Notes: generated from the sequence alone by a model not told the origin. 64,000 nt of DNA from Cellulomonas shaoxiangyii (GCF_004798685.1 NZ_CP039291.1:3720001-3784000); one strand, 5' to 3'; shown: positions 8,078 to 16,589, numbered from the stretch's first letter. Numbers and translations are program-made.

Positions 8078-8689
8078 TCAGAGCAGGTCGACGACCAGGG
8101 TGACCGCGATGGCGACCATGACGAGCGCGATCACGCTGTCGAGGACCCGCCACGCGCCGGGCCGCGCGAACAGGGGTCGCAGCGCCGCCGCGCCGAAGCC
8201 CAGGCCCGTGAACCACACGACGCTCGCCACGGCCGCGCCGAGCGCGAACCACCAGCGGCCGTCGCCGTGGCCGGTGGCGACGGACCCGAGCAGGACGACC
8301 GTGTCCAGGTACACGTGCGGGTTCAGCCACGTGAGGGCGAGGGTCGTCGCGACGGCCGCCCCCGTGCTCAGGGCCGCGCCGCCCTCCTCCGCGACGAGCG
8401 CGGCCGGACGGGCCGCACGCCGGGCCGCCACGGCCGCGTACCCGAGCAGCACGAGCGCGCCGAGCACCGTGACGACCACCGTCACGGCCCGGCTCGCGGC
8501 GATCACCGCGCCCACGCCGGCCGTCCCCACCGCGATGAGGACCACGTCCGACAGCGCGCAGATCGCCACCACCAGCCCCACGTGCTCGCGCCGCAGCCCC
8601 TGCCGCAGCACGTGCGCGTTCTGCGCACCGATCGCGACGATCAGCGCGAACCCGAACCCCGCGCCCGCGAGCGCCGCCGTCCATCCCAT
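8078..8689 (-). CDS. lysE: LysE/ArgO-type amino-acid exporter
   Basis: This 203-residue integral membrane protein has about six hydrophobic segments. The family opening GAGFGFALIVAIGAQNAHVL and LTWLNPHVYLDTVVLLG are diagnostic for LysE/ArgO exporters of basic amino acids. The ATG at 8689 is chosen; the longer frame adds a charged, non-hydrophobic extension. It is divergent from a LysG/ArgP-like regulator, the same arrangement as the lysE-lysG pair of Corynebacterium, so export of lysine or arginine when the intracellular level is high is the expected role. That substrate assignment comes from the family and the context. Confidence 0.9.
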   Translation of the reverse strand: MGWTAALAGAGFGFALIVAIGAQNAHVLRQGLRREHVGLVVAICALSDVVLIAVGTAGVGAVIAASRAVTVVVTVLGALVLLGYAAVAARRAARPAALVAEEGGAALSTGAAVATTLALTWLNPHVYLDTVVLLGSVATGHGDGRWWFALGAAVASVVWFTGLGFGAAALRPLFARPGAWRVLDSVIALVMVAIAVTLVVDLL

Positions 8690-8747
8690 GCCGCTGAACG
8701 TACGCACCCGCACGGCTGTACTCCAGCGAAAGTTCCTCACGCACCGT

Positions 8748-8753
8748 TAGCGT
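8748..8753 (+). promoter_or_regulatory. -10 box TAGCGT of the lysG-like gene
   Basis: TAGCGT ends 6 bases before the ATG at 8760, again suggesting a leaderless or nearly leaderless transcript. The 70-base divergent region also holds CGAAAGTTCCT at 8727-8737, a possible half-symmetric regulator site. Confidence 0.4.
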
Positions 8754-8759
8754 GGCTTC

Positions 8760-9656
8760 ATGCCCGACTGGGACCTCGGCCAGCTCCGCGCGCTCGCCGC
8801 CGCGGCGGACCTCGGCACGCTCGACGCGGCCGCGCGCGCCCTGCACCTCACCCCGTCGGCCGTGAGCCAGCGCATCAAGGCCCTGGAGCAGTCCGTCGGG
8901 GCGGTGCTGCTGCGCCGCGAGCGGCCCGTGCGGCCGACCGCCGCCGGTGAGCCGCTCGTCCGGCTGGCGCGTCAGCTCGACGCCCTCACCGCGGACGCGA
9001 CCCGCCACCTCGCCGAGGCACCCGCGCCGCGGGTCGCCCTCGCGGTCAACGGCGACTCGCTCACCACGTGGCTGCTGCCGGCGCTCGCCCCCCTCGCCGG
9101 GCGGGTCGCGATCCAGCTCCTCCGCGAGGACCAGGACCGCTCCGCGGCGCTGCTGCGCGACGGGTCCGTCATGGCCGCCGTCACCGCGGAGGCCACGGCG
9201 GTGCAGGGCTGCACGGCCGAGCCGCTGGGCGTCGTGCGCTACCGCCCGTACGCCGCGCCCGCGTTCCGGGACCGCTGGTTCGCCGAGGGGGCCACGGCCG
9301 GCGCGCTGACCGTGGCGCCCGTCGTCGTCTTCGACGCCGCCGACCGCCTCCAGGACCGCTGGCTCGAGCGCCGGGGCGCGGACCCGCTCGCGCCGCCGCG
9401 GCACCTCGTCCCCGCGTCCGCCGACTTCGCGACCGCGGTCCGGCTCGGCTTCGGCTGGGGCATGCTGCCCGACCAGCAGAGCGACGACGACGTGGCGGCC
9501 GGCCGGCTCGTGCTGCTCGACGACGGGCCGGGCGTCGACGTGCCGCTGTTCTGGCAGCAGTGGTCGCTGCGGACGGCCGCGCTCGACGCCGTCGCCGCGC
9601 ACGTGCGCCGGGGCGCGCGGGCGGCACTCGCACCGCTGCGAGGGTCGCGGGGCTGA
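8760..9656 (+). CDS. lysG: LysR-family regulator of the LysG/ArgP type
   Basis: This is a 298-residue LysR-type regulator. Its N-terminal winged helix (TLDAAARALHLTPSAVSQRI then KALEQSVGAVLLRRERPVRP) matches the LysG/ArgP/IciA subgroup, and the effector domain follows with LAVNGDSLTTWLLPALAPLA and GFGWGMLPDQQ, both typical of that subgroup. It is divergently placed from the lysE-like exporter, which it most likely activates on binding a basic amino acid. Confidence 0.92.
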   Translation: MPDWDLGQLRALAAAADLGTLDAAARALHLTPSAVSQRIKALEQSVGAVLLRRERPVRPTAAGEPLVRLARQLDALTADATRHLAEAPAPRVALAVNGDSLTTWLLPALAPLAGRVAIQLLREDQDRSAALLRDGSVMAAVTAEATAVQGCTAEPLGVVRYRPYAAPAFRDRWFAEGATAGALTVAPVVVFDAADRLQDRWLERRGADPLAPPRHLVPASADFATAVRLGFGWGMLPDQQSDDDVAAGRLVLLDDGPGVDVPLFWQQWSLRTAALDAVAAHVRRGARAALAPLRGSRG

Positions 9657-9709
9657 CGGCTGTCGGCGGCGTCACCGCCTACCGTCGCGGGGGCTCGACC
9701 GCCGAGGCG

Positions 9710-10240
9710 TCACCCGCGGCGCAGCGTGGGGTCGTCCGCCGGGTCGTAGAAGTCGTCGTCGGCGGCGGCGCGGTGGTGCGGCGCGAGGGCGCGCACCCGG
9801 CCGGCGCCTCCGACCGCCTCGGCACGGTCGTACCCGGCACGGTCGTCCGGCGCTCCGTCGTCCGGCGCTCCGTCGTCCGGCGCTCCGTCGTCGTCCGGTC
9901 CGTCGCCGCCCGCACGGTCGCCCGTGCCACCCCCGACCTCCGCGCCGCCGTCGGGGTCGGCGATGCGGACGGTCAGCGCCACGTCGTCCCCGAGCTCGAC
10001 CCCCTCGGCGCGGCGCACCCGGGCCTTGACCGGCACGACGTACCCGCCGTCCTTGGGGAACAGCGACGTGGTGAACGTCGTGTCCCCCAGCGTGACGGTC
10101 GCCGGGATGCAGCCCCAGCCGTACGTCACCCGCCCCGCGACGGCCCGCAACCGCGCCACCTCGGGCTCCGGCAGCGCGACGAAGTGGAACGGCGTGGGCC
10201 CGCGCCACCAGACCACCTCACCGTCGAACTCCAGCTCCAC
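9710..10240 (-). CDS. DUF1905-domain protein with a repetitive acidic tail
   Basis: This is a 176-residue protein. The first 95 residues (VELEFDGEVVWWRGPTPFHF then VALPEP, GWGCIPATVTLGDTTFTTSL, FPKDGGYVVPVKARVRRAEG) form the small beta barrel of PF08922 (DUF1905). After it comes a low-complexity segment with three exact DDGAP repeats from a 15-base tandem repeat, then a C-terminal HHRAAADDDFYDPADDP. The GTG at 10240 is used because the domain starts at once. It ends close to, and converges with, the lysG-like gene. The function of DUF1905 is unknown. Confidence 0.8.
   Translation of the reverse strand: MELEFDGEVVWWRGPTPFHFVALPEPEVARLRAVAGRVTYGWGCIPATVTLGDTTFTTSLFPKDGGYVVPVKARVRRAEGVELGDDVALTVRIADPDGGAEVGGGTGDRAGGDGPDDDGAPDDGAPDDGAPDDRAGYDRAEAVGGAGRVRALAPHHRAAADDDFYDPADDPTLRRG
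9845..9889. repeat. 15-bp tandem repeat in the DUF1905 gene
   Basis: Three exact copies of GTCCGGCGCTCCGTC run head to tail and encode repeated Asp-Asp-Gly-Ala-Pro on the minus strand. The unit length matches the 15-base repeat in the transporter gene at 226-285, but the sequence is unrelated. Confidence 0.9.
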
Positions 10241-10305
10241 CCGGCGAGCATGGCAGCGCCCACCGACACCGGGAGCACGCGACGCACGTCCCGAGCGCTC
10301 CCCGC

Positions 10306-11079
10306 TCAGTCGCCCGGCGCCCGGCCCACCGGCTCGCGCGGGGCGGGGACGTCCCCGTCGGCGCGCGCGGCGCGCTGGCTCAGCTCCGCCCGCAGGGCGC
10401 GGACCTCCTCGGCCAGCTCGGTGACCTGCGTGCGCGTCGCGACCTGCTCCTGCTCGTTCTCGGCCGCCACCCGGTCGACCAGCCACGAGGCGATCGTGGC
10501 CGTGACGACACCGACGAGCGCCACGCCGCCGATCATCAGCGCCGCGGCGACGAACCGGCCCGTCGTCGTCACCGGGTACCGGTCCCCGTAGCCGACGGTG
10601 GTCATGGTGGTCAGGGCCCACCACAGGCCGTCACCGAGGTGGGTGATCGTCGCGTCCGGCGCGCCCCGCTCGGCGTCGGTGACCGCGAGCGCGCCGGTGA
10701 GCACGAGCAGCACCGTGCCGGCCCCGACGTACAGCACGACGCGGCCGCGCAACGACCGCGCACCGACCCGGTGCAGCACCGACAGCAGCGCGGCGAGCCG
10801 CAGCAGCCGCAGCGGGCGCAGCACGGGCAGGAGCAGCAGCGCGAGGTCCAGCAGGTGCGCCCGGACGAACCGCGGGCGGTCGTCGGCGAGCACCAGGCGC
10901 GTGGCGTAGTCGAGGCCGAGCACGACCCACGTCGCCGTGACGACCCACCCGCAGAGGCGGTCGACGCCCGCCGGCAGGCTGGGCCACGCGATCGGGCCGC
11001 CGTACGCGACGAGGAACACCAGCGACACCGCGATCAGCGGCGTCTCCGCGCGGTGCTCCCACCGCTCCACCCGTGACAC
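10306..11079 (-). CDS. Voltage-gated-like potassium channel
   Basis: This 257-residue membrane protein has six predicted helices. The first four form a voltage-sensor-like unit with an S4-type string RPLRLLRLAALLSVLHRV. The pore follows, with filter TTVGYGD at residues 160-166, then the last helix. The C-terminus is a charged coiled coil (ENEQEQVATRTQVTELAEEV) that could mediate tetramer assembly. It belongs to the KvAP-like single-subunit prokaryotic channel family (Ion_trans plus Ion_trans_2). It is read from a GTG and is divergent from the CE1 esterase gene. Confidence 0.9.
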   Translation of the reverse strand: MSRVERWEHRAETPLIAVSLVFLVAYGGPIAWPSLPAGVDRLCGWVVTATWVVLGLDYATRLVLADDRPRFVRAHLLDLALLLLPVLRPLRLLRLAALLSVLHRVGARSLRGRVVLYVGAGTVLLVLTGALAVTDAERGAPDATITHLGDGLWWALTTMTTVGYGDRYPVTTTGRFVAAALMIGGVALVGVVTATIASWLVDRVAAENEQEQVATRTQVTELAEEVRALRAELSQRAARADGDVPAPREPVGRAPGD

Positions 11080-11162
11080 CCGGCGACCCTACCCACCCGC
11101 ACGCCGCCCGGCCCGCAAGGCGAGCCGCCCGGGGCCGGTGCGCCGTGAATCGTTTCCGACTG

Positions 11163-11191
11163 TTCGCCCGGATGGGGTGTATCGGTACATT
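11163..11191 (+). promoter_or_regulatory. Candidate promoter of the CE1-type esterase
   Basis: TTCGCC at 11163-11168 and TACATT at 11186-11191 are separated by 17 bases and lie about 75 bases before the GTG. The -10 half overlaps TGTA-N4-TACA (11178-11189), a short inverted repeat that could be an operator half-site. This is a weak call, made by position and base composition. Confidence 0.35.
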
Positions 11192-11266
11192 CGGGCGGGC
11201 CGCGGGCGTGCCCACGCCCGCGCACCGCGCCCGGCAACGCCGCCGGGCCTGCTGGAGGGAGCCACC

Positions 11267-12580
11267 GTGCGACACCCCACCCCGACCCGAGGCAGGCGCG
11301 CCCTGCTCGCCGCCGCGGCCGCCGTGCTCGCCCTCGCGGGCCTCACGGCACCCGCGTCCGCGCTGCCCGGCGGTCCCGTCACCGCCGCCGCCACCGCCGG
11401 CTGCGGCAGGCCGGCCGCCCTGTCGACCGGCAACCACACGATCACGAGCGGCGGGCAGGCCCGCACGTTCCGCCTCGACGTGCCGGCCGGGTACGACCCG
11501 AACCGGCAGTACCGCCTCGTCGTCGGGCTGCACTGGTGGCACGGCACGTCGCAGGACGTCGTCAACCAGGGCTTCTACGGCCTCAAGCCGCTCGCGAACA
11601 ACAGCACGATCTTCGTCGCGCCCCAGGGCATCGACAACGCGTGGCCCAACACGAACGGCCGCGACCTCACCTTCGTCGACGACGTGCTGCGGGCCGTCGA
11701 GTCCGCGTTGTGCGTCGACACGACGCAGCGGTTCGCGACCGGCTTCAGCTACGGCGGCGGCATGAGCAACGCCATCGCGTGCGCGCGCGCCGACGTCTTC
11801 CGCGCGGTCGCCGTGCTCAACGGCGCCCAGCTCTCCGGGTGCGCCGGCGGCACGCAGCCCATCGCCTACCTCGGCTCGCACGGCGTCGTCGACGACGTCC
11901 TCAACATCTCCCAGGGCCGCGCGCTGCGGGACCGCGTGCTGCGCACCAACGGCTGCCAGGCGCAGCAGGCGCCGGAGCCCGCCGCGGGCAGCGGCACGCA
12001 CGTGCGGACGGCGTACACGTGCCGCGCCGGCTACCCCGTCGTGTGGATCGCGTCGGACAGCGGCCACCAGTGGGACCCGCGCGACCGCGGCCAGCAGCAG
12101 TCGTGGGTGCCGGGTGAGGTCTGGCGGTTCTTCTCGTCGCTGACGTCCACGACGACGCCCACGCCCACGCCCACCGCGACGCCGACCACCAACCCCACGC
12201 CGACGGCGAGCCCGACCGCCACGCCCACCGCGACGCCGACGAACAACCCCACGCCGACGCCCACGGCCAACCCCACGACCCCGCCGCCCGCCGGCGCGTG
12301 CACGGCGACGTACCGCACCGTGAACTCCTGGCCCGGCGGGTTCCAGGGCGAGGTCACCGTGCGCGCCGGGTCCCCGTCGACCTCCTGGAGCGTGACCTGG
12401 CAGCCCGCCGGTGAGCGCGTCGAGCAGGTGTGGAACGGGACGCTGACGACGCAGGGCGGCCTCGTGGTCGTCCGCAGCTCCGCCTGGAACGGCGCCCTGC
12501 CCGCGGGCGGCTCCGCGACGTTCGGCCTGCTCGGCAGCGGCACCCCGCCGACGCCGGCGCTGACCTGCACCAGCTCCTGA
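11267..12580 (+). CDS. Secreted CE1 / PHB-depolymerase-like esterase with CBM2
   Basis: This 437-residue exported enzyme begins with a twin-basic signal peptide (RGRRALLAAAAAVLALAGL) cleaved near residue 32. The alpha/beta-hydrolase domain (about 45-285) resembles feruloyl esterases and LpqC/poly(3-hydroxybutyrate) depolymerases, with nucleophile S161 in GFSYGGG, Asp near 209-210 in SHGVVDDVL and H267 in SGHQWD. A Thr/Pro linker (about 290-345) leads to a family-2 carbohydrate-binding module with flanking cysteines and conserved tryptophans (VNSWPGGFQGEV; SSAWNGALPAGGSATFG). It probably removes feruloyl or acetyl groups from hemicellulose on cellulose-bound plant fibre. The GTG is supported by GGAGGGA 7 bases upstream. 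Confidence 0.9.
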   Translation: MRHPTPTRGRRALLAAAAAVLALAGLTAPASALPGGPVTAAATAGCGRPAALSTGNHTITSGGQARTFRLDVPAGYDPNRQYRLVVGLHWWHGTSQDVVNQGFYGLKPLANNSTIFVAPQGIDNAWPNTNGRDLTFVDDVLRAVESALCVDTTQRFATGFSYGGGMSNAIACARADVFRAVAVLNGAQLSGCAGGTQPIAYLGSHGVVDDVLNISQGRALRDRVLRTNGCQAQQAPEPAAGSGTHVRTAYTCRAGYPVVWIASDSGHQWDPRDRGQQQSWVPGEVWRFFSSLTSTTTPTPTPTATPTTNPTPTASPTATPTATPTNNPTPTPTANPTTPPPAGACTATYRTVNSWPGGFQGEVTVRAGSPSTSWSVTWQPAGERVEQVWNGTLTTQGGLVVVRSSAWNGALPAGGSATFGLLGSGTPPTPALTCTSS

Positions 12581-12590
12581 CGTCGGAGCG

Positions 12591-12627
12591 CACCGGCCGC
12601 CGGCGGCGAGTCCGCCGGCGGCCGGTG
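12591..12627. terminator. Bidirectional terminator hairpin
   Basis: A perfect 16-bp inverted repeat around a 5-base loop (CGAGT) lies 11 bases after the esterase stop and ahead of the convergent YbjN-like gene end. No U-run follows, as is common in high-G+C actinobacteria. Confidence 0.8.
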
Positions 12628-12655
12628 GTGCGCCAGGCGCCGGAGCGGACCCGCG

Positions 12656-13141
12656 TCAGCTCCGGCCGAGCTCCGCGCGCGCTGCCGCGGCGATCTGCGG
12701 GTACGCCTCGTCGAGGCGCTCGAACAGCGCGAGCGCCGTGCTGATCCCGCAGGCCAGGTGCGTGTCGAGCTGCTCGTCGGTGAGGCCGTGCTCGTAGTCG
12801 ACCGTGTGCTCGGCGTACACGCCCAGCTGACCGTCCTCGACGCGCACGTAGCCCTTGGGCCAGAGCCGCTCGGCGTTCCAGTCGTTGACCAGGCGCGTCA
12901 CCGCGTCGAGCTCCGCGATCGGCACCGGACGGTTCCAGCGGCCGCGCACCTGCAGGTACTCGCGGTTCTCGCCGAGGCGCAGGAAGTAGAACAGGTGCCC
13001 GTCCCAGTAGCCGCCGATGTCGCCCTCGTCGTCGATGCCGTAGCGCATCTCCCGCTTCTCGAGCGTCGCGGTGATCCGCTCGTGCGTGAGCAGCGGGAGC
13101 GCGGGCGCGGTGCCCTCGGACGGCGTGGTGAAGAAGGCCAT
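12656..13141 (-). CDS. YbjN-domain protein
   Basis: This 161-residue protein has the T3SS-chaperone-like YbjN fold: LTHERITATLEKREMRYGID, then GDIGGYWDGHLFYFLRLGEN, then YLQVRGRWNRPV, and a helical tail VNDWNAERLWPKGYVRVEDG with AEHTVDYEHGLTDEQLD. In actinobacteria such proteins are cytoplasmic, small and of unknown role; the related chaperones bind partner peptides. It stands alone between converging and diverging genes. Confidence 0.85.
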   Translation of the reverse strand: MAFFTTPSEGTAPALPLLTHERITATLEKREMRYGIDDEGDIGGYWDGHLFYFLRLGENREYLQVRGRWNRPVPIAELDAVTRLVNDWNAERLWPKGYVRVEDGQLGVYAEHTVDYEHGLTDEQLDTHLACGISTALALFERLDEAYPQIAAAARAELGRS

Positions 13142-13275
13142 GGGTCCTCGTCGGTCGGGCGGCAGGGAATGCGGCGCGCCGGGGCGAACCACCTCGACGA
13201 GCCTAGACCTGCGTGCAATGTCCCGTCTGTGCCGTGCCCCTCCCGGCTCCCGCCGGCGGCGCGCGCGCGGGACGA

Positions 13276-13303
13276 TGTCGAGAACCGCCGACCGGCTCCG
13301 CTC
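13276..13303 (+). promoter_or_regulatory. Probable ECF42 promoter
   Basis: TGTCGA at 13276-13281, a 17-base spacer and CGCTC at 13299-13303 lie 49 bases before the YCII gene. ECF42 factors are known to recognise a TGTCGA -35 element in front of their own operon, so autoregulation is likely. Confidence 0.5.
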
Positions 13304-13351
13304 ATCGGGTGAGGGCCGCGACGGGCGCGGGCCACGACACCGGAGGCGACC

Positions 13352-13762
13352 ATGCCGAAGTACCTGCTCCTCAAGCACTACCGCGGCGGCCCCGAGCACC
13401 ACCGCCCCGTGCCGCCGATGGACCAGTGGGCGCCCGAGGACGTCGAGGCGCACATGACGTTCCTGCGGCACGTCGGCGAGATGCTCGAGGAGAGCGGCGA
13501 GTACGTCGACGCGCAGGCACTCACGCCCGCGCAGACGTGGGTGCGCTACGGCGGCCCCGGGGCCGCGCCCGTGGTCACGGACGGCCCCCACCCGGAGACG
13601 AGCGACCTCGTGGCCGGCTGGTACATGGTCGACGTCGCGTCGTACGAGCGGGCGGTGGAGATCGCCGCGTACGTGTCGTCCGAGCCCGGGCCGGGCGGCA
13701 CGCCGCTCCACGAGTGGATCGACGTGCGTGAGGTCATGTCCGGGATGCCGACGGAGGACTGA
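13352..13762 (+). CDS. YCII-related (DGPF) protein, ECF42 partner
   Basis: This is a 136-residue ferredoxin-like-fold protein. KYLLLKHYRGGPEHHRP, then MTFLRHVGEMLEESGEYVDA, then VVTDGPHPETSDLVAGWYMV and YERAVEIAAYVSSEPGPGG follow the YCII/DGPF pattern, with the TDGPHPE loop in place of DGPF. GGAGGCGACC before the ATG is a good ribosome site. It is immediately followed, 5 bases later, by the ECF42 sigma gene; DGPF proteins always travel with these sigma factors and are thought to be part of the same signalling unit, though no enzyme activity is proven. Confidence 0.9.
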   Translation: MPKYLLLKHYRGGPEHHRPVPPMDQWAPEDVEAHMTFLRHVGEMLEESGEYVDAQALTPAQTWVRYGGPGAAPVVTDGPHPETSDLVAGWYMVDVASYERAVEIAAYVSSEPGPGGTPLHEWIDVREVMSGMPTED

Positions 13763-13767
13763 CGGCC

Positions 13768-15012
13768 GTGGCCGACGGGCGGGTGGACGGCGTGCCGGTC
13801 GCGCCGCCCGACGACCGGCCGCCGCTGGACGAGGGCGCCCTGCGCGCCCTCGTCCCGCGCGTGCTCGCGGGGCTGGTCCGCCGGGGCGAGGACTTCGACG
13901 CCGCCGAGGACGCCCTGCAGGAGGCGCTGCTCGAGGCGCTGCGGGTCTGGCCCGAGCACCCGCCGCGGGACGCGCGCGCGTGGCTGGCCACGGTCGCGAC
14001 GCGGCGGCTCGTCGACGCTCGCAGGAGCGCGGCGGCACGGACCCGGCGGGAGGACGCGACGTGGGCCGAGCCGCGCCCCGGCGCGGTCGAGGAGGGCGAC
14101 GACACGCTGCTCCTGCTGTTCTGCTGCTGCCACCCGGACCTCGCGCCGGCGTCGCAGGTCGCGCTGACGCTGCGGGCCGTCGGCGGCCTGACGACACGGG
14201 AGATCGCCGACGCGTTCTGGGTGCCGGAGGCGACCATGGCGCAGCGGATCAGCCGCGCCAAGCGCACGCTCCGGGGGCGGCGCCTGGACCGTCCGGGCGA
14301 CCTGGCCGTCGTCCTGCACGTGCTGTACCTGGTCTACGACGCGGGGCACGCGGGACGCGTCGACCTGGCGGCGGAGGCGATCCGGCTCGCGCGCCAGCTC
14401 ACGCTCGCGACGGACGAGCCCGAGGCCCGCGGGCTGCTCGCCCTGATGCTGCTGCACCACGCGCGCCTCCCCGCGCGGTTCGACGACGGCCGGCTCGTCC
14501 CGCTCGACCGGCAGGACAGGTCGCGGTGGGACACGCGTCAGGTCGCCGAGGGCGTCCGCGTGCTGCAGTCCGCGCTGGCGGCGCAGACGGACGCACGCCC
14601 GCCCGGCCGTTACCAGGTGCAGGCGGCCGTCGCGGCGCTGCACGACGACGCGGCGAGCGCCGCGGAGACGGACTGGCCCCAGGTGCTCGCCTGGTACGAC
14701 GACCTCGTCGCGCTGTCCGCCGACCCGGTCCGCCAGGACCCCGCCGCCGTCCTGGGCCGGGCCGTGGCGGTCGGGCACGTGCTCGGTGGGGCCGCCGGGC
14801 TGCGCGAGACGGACCGGCTGGCGGGCGTGCTCGGCGACCGGCACCGGTGGCACGCGACGCGCGGCTACCTGCACGAGCTCGCGGGCGACCTGCCGGCGGC
14901 GGCGGAGGCGTACGCGCGGGGCGCCGGGCGCGCGACGAACGCGGCCGAGCGCGACCACCTCGTGCTGGAGGCGGCACGGGCCCGGGCCGGGCGGTCGCGG
15001 CCGGTGCGCTGA
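13768..15012 (+). CDS. ECF42-group RNA polymerase sigma factor
   Basis: This 414-residue protein, about twice the length of a normal ECF factor, has region 2 (VLAGLVRRGEDFDAAEDALQ, then EALRVWPEHPPRDARAWLAT), region 4 (LTLRAVGGLTTREIADAFWV, then EATMAQRISRAKRTLRG) and a 200-residue TPR-like C-terminal extension (LHVLYLVYDAGHAGRVDLAA; GRYQVQAAVAALHDDAAS; GYLHELAGDLPAAAEAYARG). That long extension is characteristic of ECF42 and replaces an anti-sigma factor in regulation. The operon partner is the YCII protein just upstream. It begins with GTG. The signal sensed is unknown. Confidence 0.93.
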   Translation: MADGRVDGVPVAPPDDRPPLDEGALRALVPRVLAGLVRRGEDFDAAEDALQEALLEALRVWPEHPPRDARAWLATVATRRLVDARRSAAARTRREDATWAEPRPGAVEEGDDTLLLLFCCCHPDLAPASQVALTLRAVGGLTTREIADAFWVPEATMAQRISRAKRTLRGRRLDRPGDLAVVLHVLYLVYDAGHAGRVDLAAEAIRLARQLTLATDEPEARGLLALMLLHHARLPARFDDGRLVPLDRQDRSRWDTRQVAEGVRVLQSALAAQTDARPPGRYQVQAAVAALHDDAASAAETDWPQVLAWYDDLVALSADPVRQDPAAVLGRAVAVGHVLGGAAGLRETDRLAGVLGDRHRWHATRGYLHELAGDLPAAAEAYARGAGRATNAAERDHLVLEAARARAGRSRPVR

Positions 15013-15014
15013 CA

Positions 15015-15049
15015 GCGGCGTGCACCTGCCCGTGGCGCCGGCACGCCGC
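15015..15049. terminator. Candidate bidirectional terminator
   Basis: A 9-bp perfect stem (GCGGCGTGC with GCACGCCGC) encloses a 17-base loop in the 48-base gap between two converging genes. Alternative pairings exist, so the structure is only probable. Confidence 0.45.
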
Positions 15050-15060
15050 CGTGCCGCAGG

Positions 15061-16512
15061 TCAGCCGCCGGCGTGCGCCCGCGCGCGCCGCCGACGCACC
15101 AGCGCCGTCACCCCGTACACGGCGACGACGACCGCCACGAGCCCGGTCGTCGCGGCCAGCTGTGCCCGCGCCGCGGCGTCGGTCGCCATGAGCACGACCA
15201 CGCCCGCGAGCGCGGCGAGCGTCGCCCACGTCAGCCACGGGTACAGCCACATGCGCAGCTCGAGCGGGCGGCCCGCGGCGCGCGCCTCGGCCTCCAGGCG
15301 CGGGCGCAGCCGCAGCTGGGAGACCGCGACGAGCAGCCACACGACCAGCAGCGACGCCCCGACGGCGTTGAGCAGGATGCCGAGCAGGGCGTCCGGGAGC
15401 AGCCAGTTGAGCGCGACGGCGACGAGGGCGAGCACGACCGAGACGACCACCGCGACCCACGGCACGTCGCGGCCCGACACGCGCCGCAGCACCGCCGGCC
15501 CGTCGCCGCGTCCCGCGAGCGAGAACGCCATGCGCGACGTCGCGTAGACGTTCGCGTTGAACGCCGACAGCAGGGCGAGCACGACCACGACCTCCATCAG
15601 GCGCGCCGCGCCCGCCAGCCCAGCCAGGTCGAGCACCGCGACGAACGGCCCCTGCTGCAGCGCGGGCGCGTCCCACGGGAGCACGAGCACCATGAGGGCG
15701 ACGGAACCGACGTAGAACAGCAGGACCCGCCACACGATGGACCGGGTCGCGCGCGCCACGGCCCGCTGCGGCTCCTCCGCCTCGGCGGCGGCGATCGTGA
15801 CGATCTCGATGCCGCCGAACGCGAAGACCACCACGAGCAGGCCCGCCGCGATCCCGGCGACGCCCGTGGGCGCGAACCCGTCCTCGAGCAGCACCGACGT
15901 GCCGACGGGGTCCGTGCCCGGCAGCAGCCCGAGCACGAGCGCGGTGCCGACGACCAGGAACGCGACGATCGCCACGACCTTGACGGCGGCGAACCAGAAC
16001 TCCATCTCCCCGAACTGCCGCACGCCCACGAGGTTCACGACCGCGAACAGCGCGACGACCGCCAGCGCGACCGCCCACTGCGGCACGCCCGGCGCCCACC
16101 CGGTGACGATCCGCGCCACGCCCGTCACCTCGACGCCGAGCACCATGACGATCGTGAACCAGTAGACCCACCCGAGCGTGAACCCGGCCCACCGGCCCAG
16201 CGCCTTCTCCGCGTACACCGAGAACGACCCGCTCGACGGCACCGCGGACGCCATCTCGGCGAGCATCCGCATGACGAGGACGACCAGCGCACCCGCGAGC
16301 GCGTACGACACGAGGACCGCCGGCCCGGCGGTCGCGATGCCGACGCCGCTGCCGAGGAACAGCCCCGCACCGATCGCCGACCCGAGGCCCATCATCGTCA
16401 GGTGCCGCGTGCGCAGCCCGTGCCGCAGGGGGTCGTCGGTGCCGGTGGCCGGCTGCGGGGCGGGGCCGGCGTCCGCGGGGGCGGACGGGTCGGCGGGGGT
16501 GGTCGACGTCAT
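15061..16512 (-). CDS. APC-superfamily amino-acid permease
   Basis: This is a 483-residue transporter with twelve hydrophobic segments. The family opening RHLTMMGLGSAIGAGLFLGS is the substrate-binding, broken first helix of AAT-family permeases, and the AEAEEPQRAVARATRSIVWR loop also matches. The gene starts at the ATG 16512 after a short Pro/Ala-rich N-terminus. Relatives take up neutral or aromatic amino acids, or GABA, by proton symport; the exact substrate is not clear. It stands apart from its neighbours and converges with the ECF42 operon. Confidence 0.9.
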   Translation of the reverse strand: MTSTTPADPSAPADAGPAPQPATGTDDPLRHGLRTRHLTMMGLGSAIGAGLFLGSGVGIATAGPAVLVSYALAGALVVLVMRMLAEMASAVPSSGSFSVYAEKALGRWAGFTLGWVYWFTIVMVLGVEVTGVARIVTGWAPGVPQWAVALAVVALFAVVNLVGVRQFGEMEFWFAAVKVVAIVAFLVVGTALVLGLLPGTDPVGTSVLLEDGFAPTGVAGIAAGLLVVVFAFGGIEIVTIAAAEAEEPQRAVARATRSIVWRVLLFYVGSVALMVLVLPWDAPALQQGPFVAVLDLAGLAGAARLMEVVVVLALLSAFNANVYATSRMAFSLAGRGDGPAVLRRVSGRDVPWVAVVVSVVLALVAVALNWLLPDALLGILLNAVGASLLVVWLLVAVSQLRLRPRLEAEARAAGRPLELRMWLYPWLTWATLAALAGVVVLMATDAAARAQLAATTGLVAVVVAVYGVTALVRRRRARAHAGG

Positions 16513-16589
16513 GGCGGTGCCTCGGTGGTGCGGGGGTGCTCGGCCGGGCGGCCGACGGGCCACCGTAGTCGCGCGGCGCCCTCCCGGGT

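Noticed and set aside
10937-11266. N-terminal extension of the CE1-type esterase
   Set aside because: The extension lacks family sequence and overlaps the potassium-channel gene. The GTG at 11267 has a strong ribosome site and is followed at once by a signal peptide.
15737-16165. Small Ser/Thr-rich plus-strand frames within the permease gene
   Set aside because: They are reverse-strand shadows of the permease's hydrophobic codons; no ribosome site and no similarity to proteins I know.
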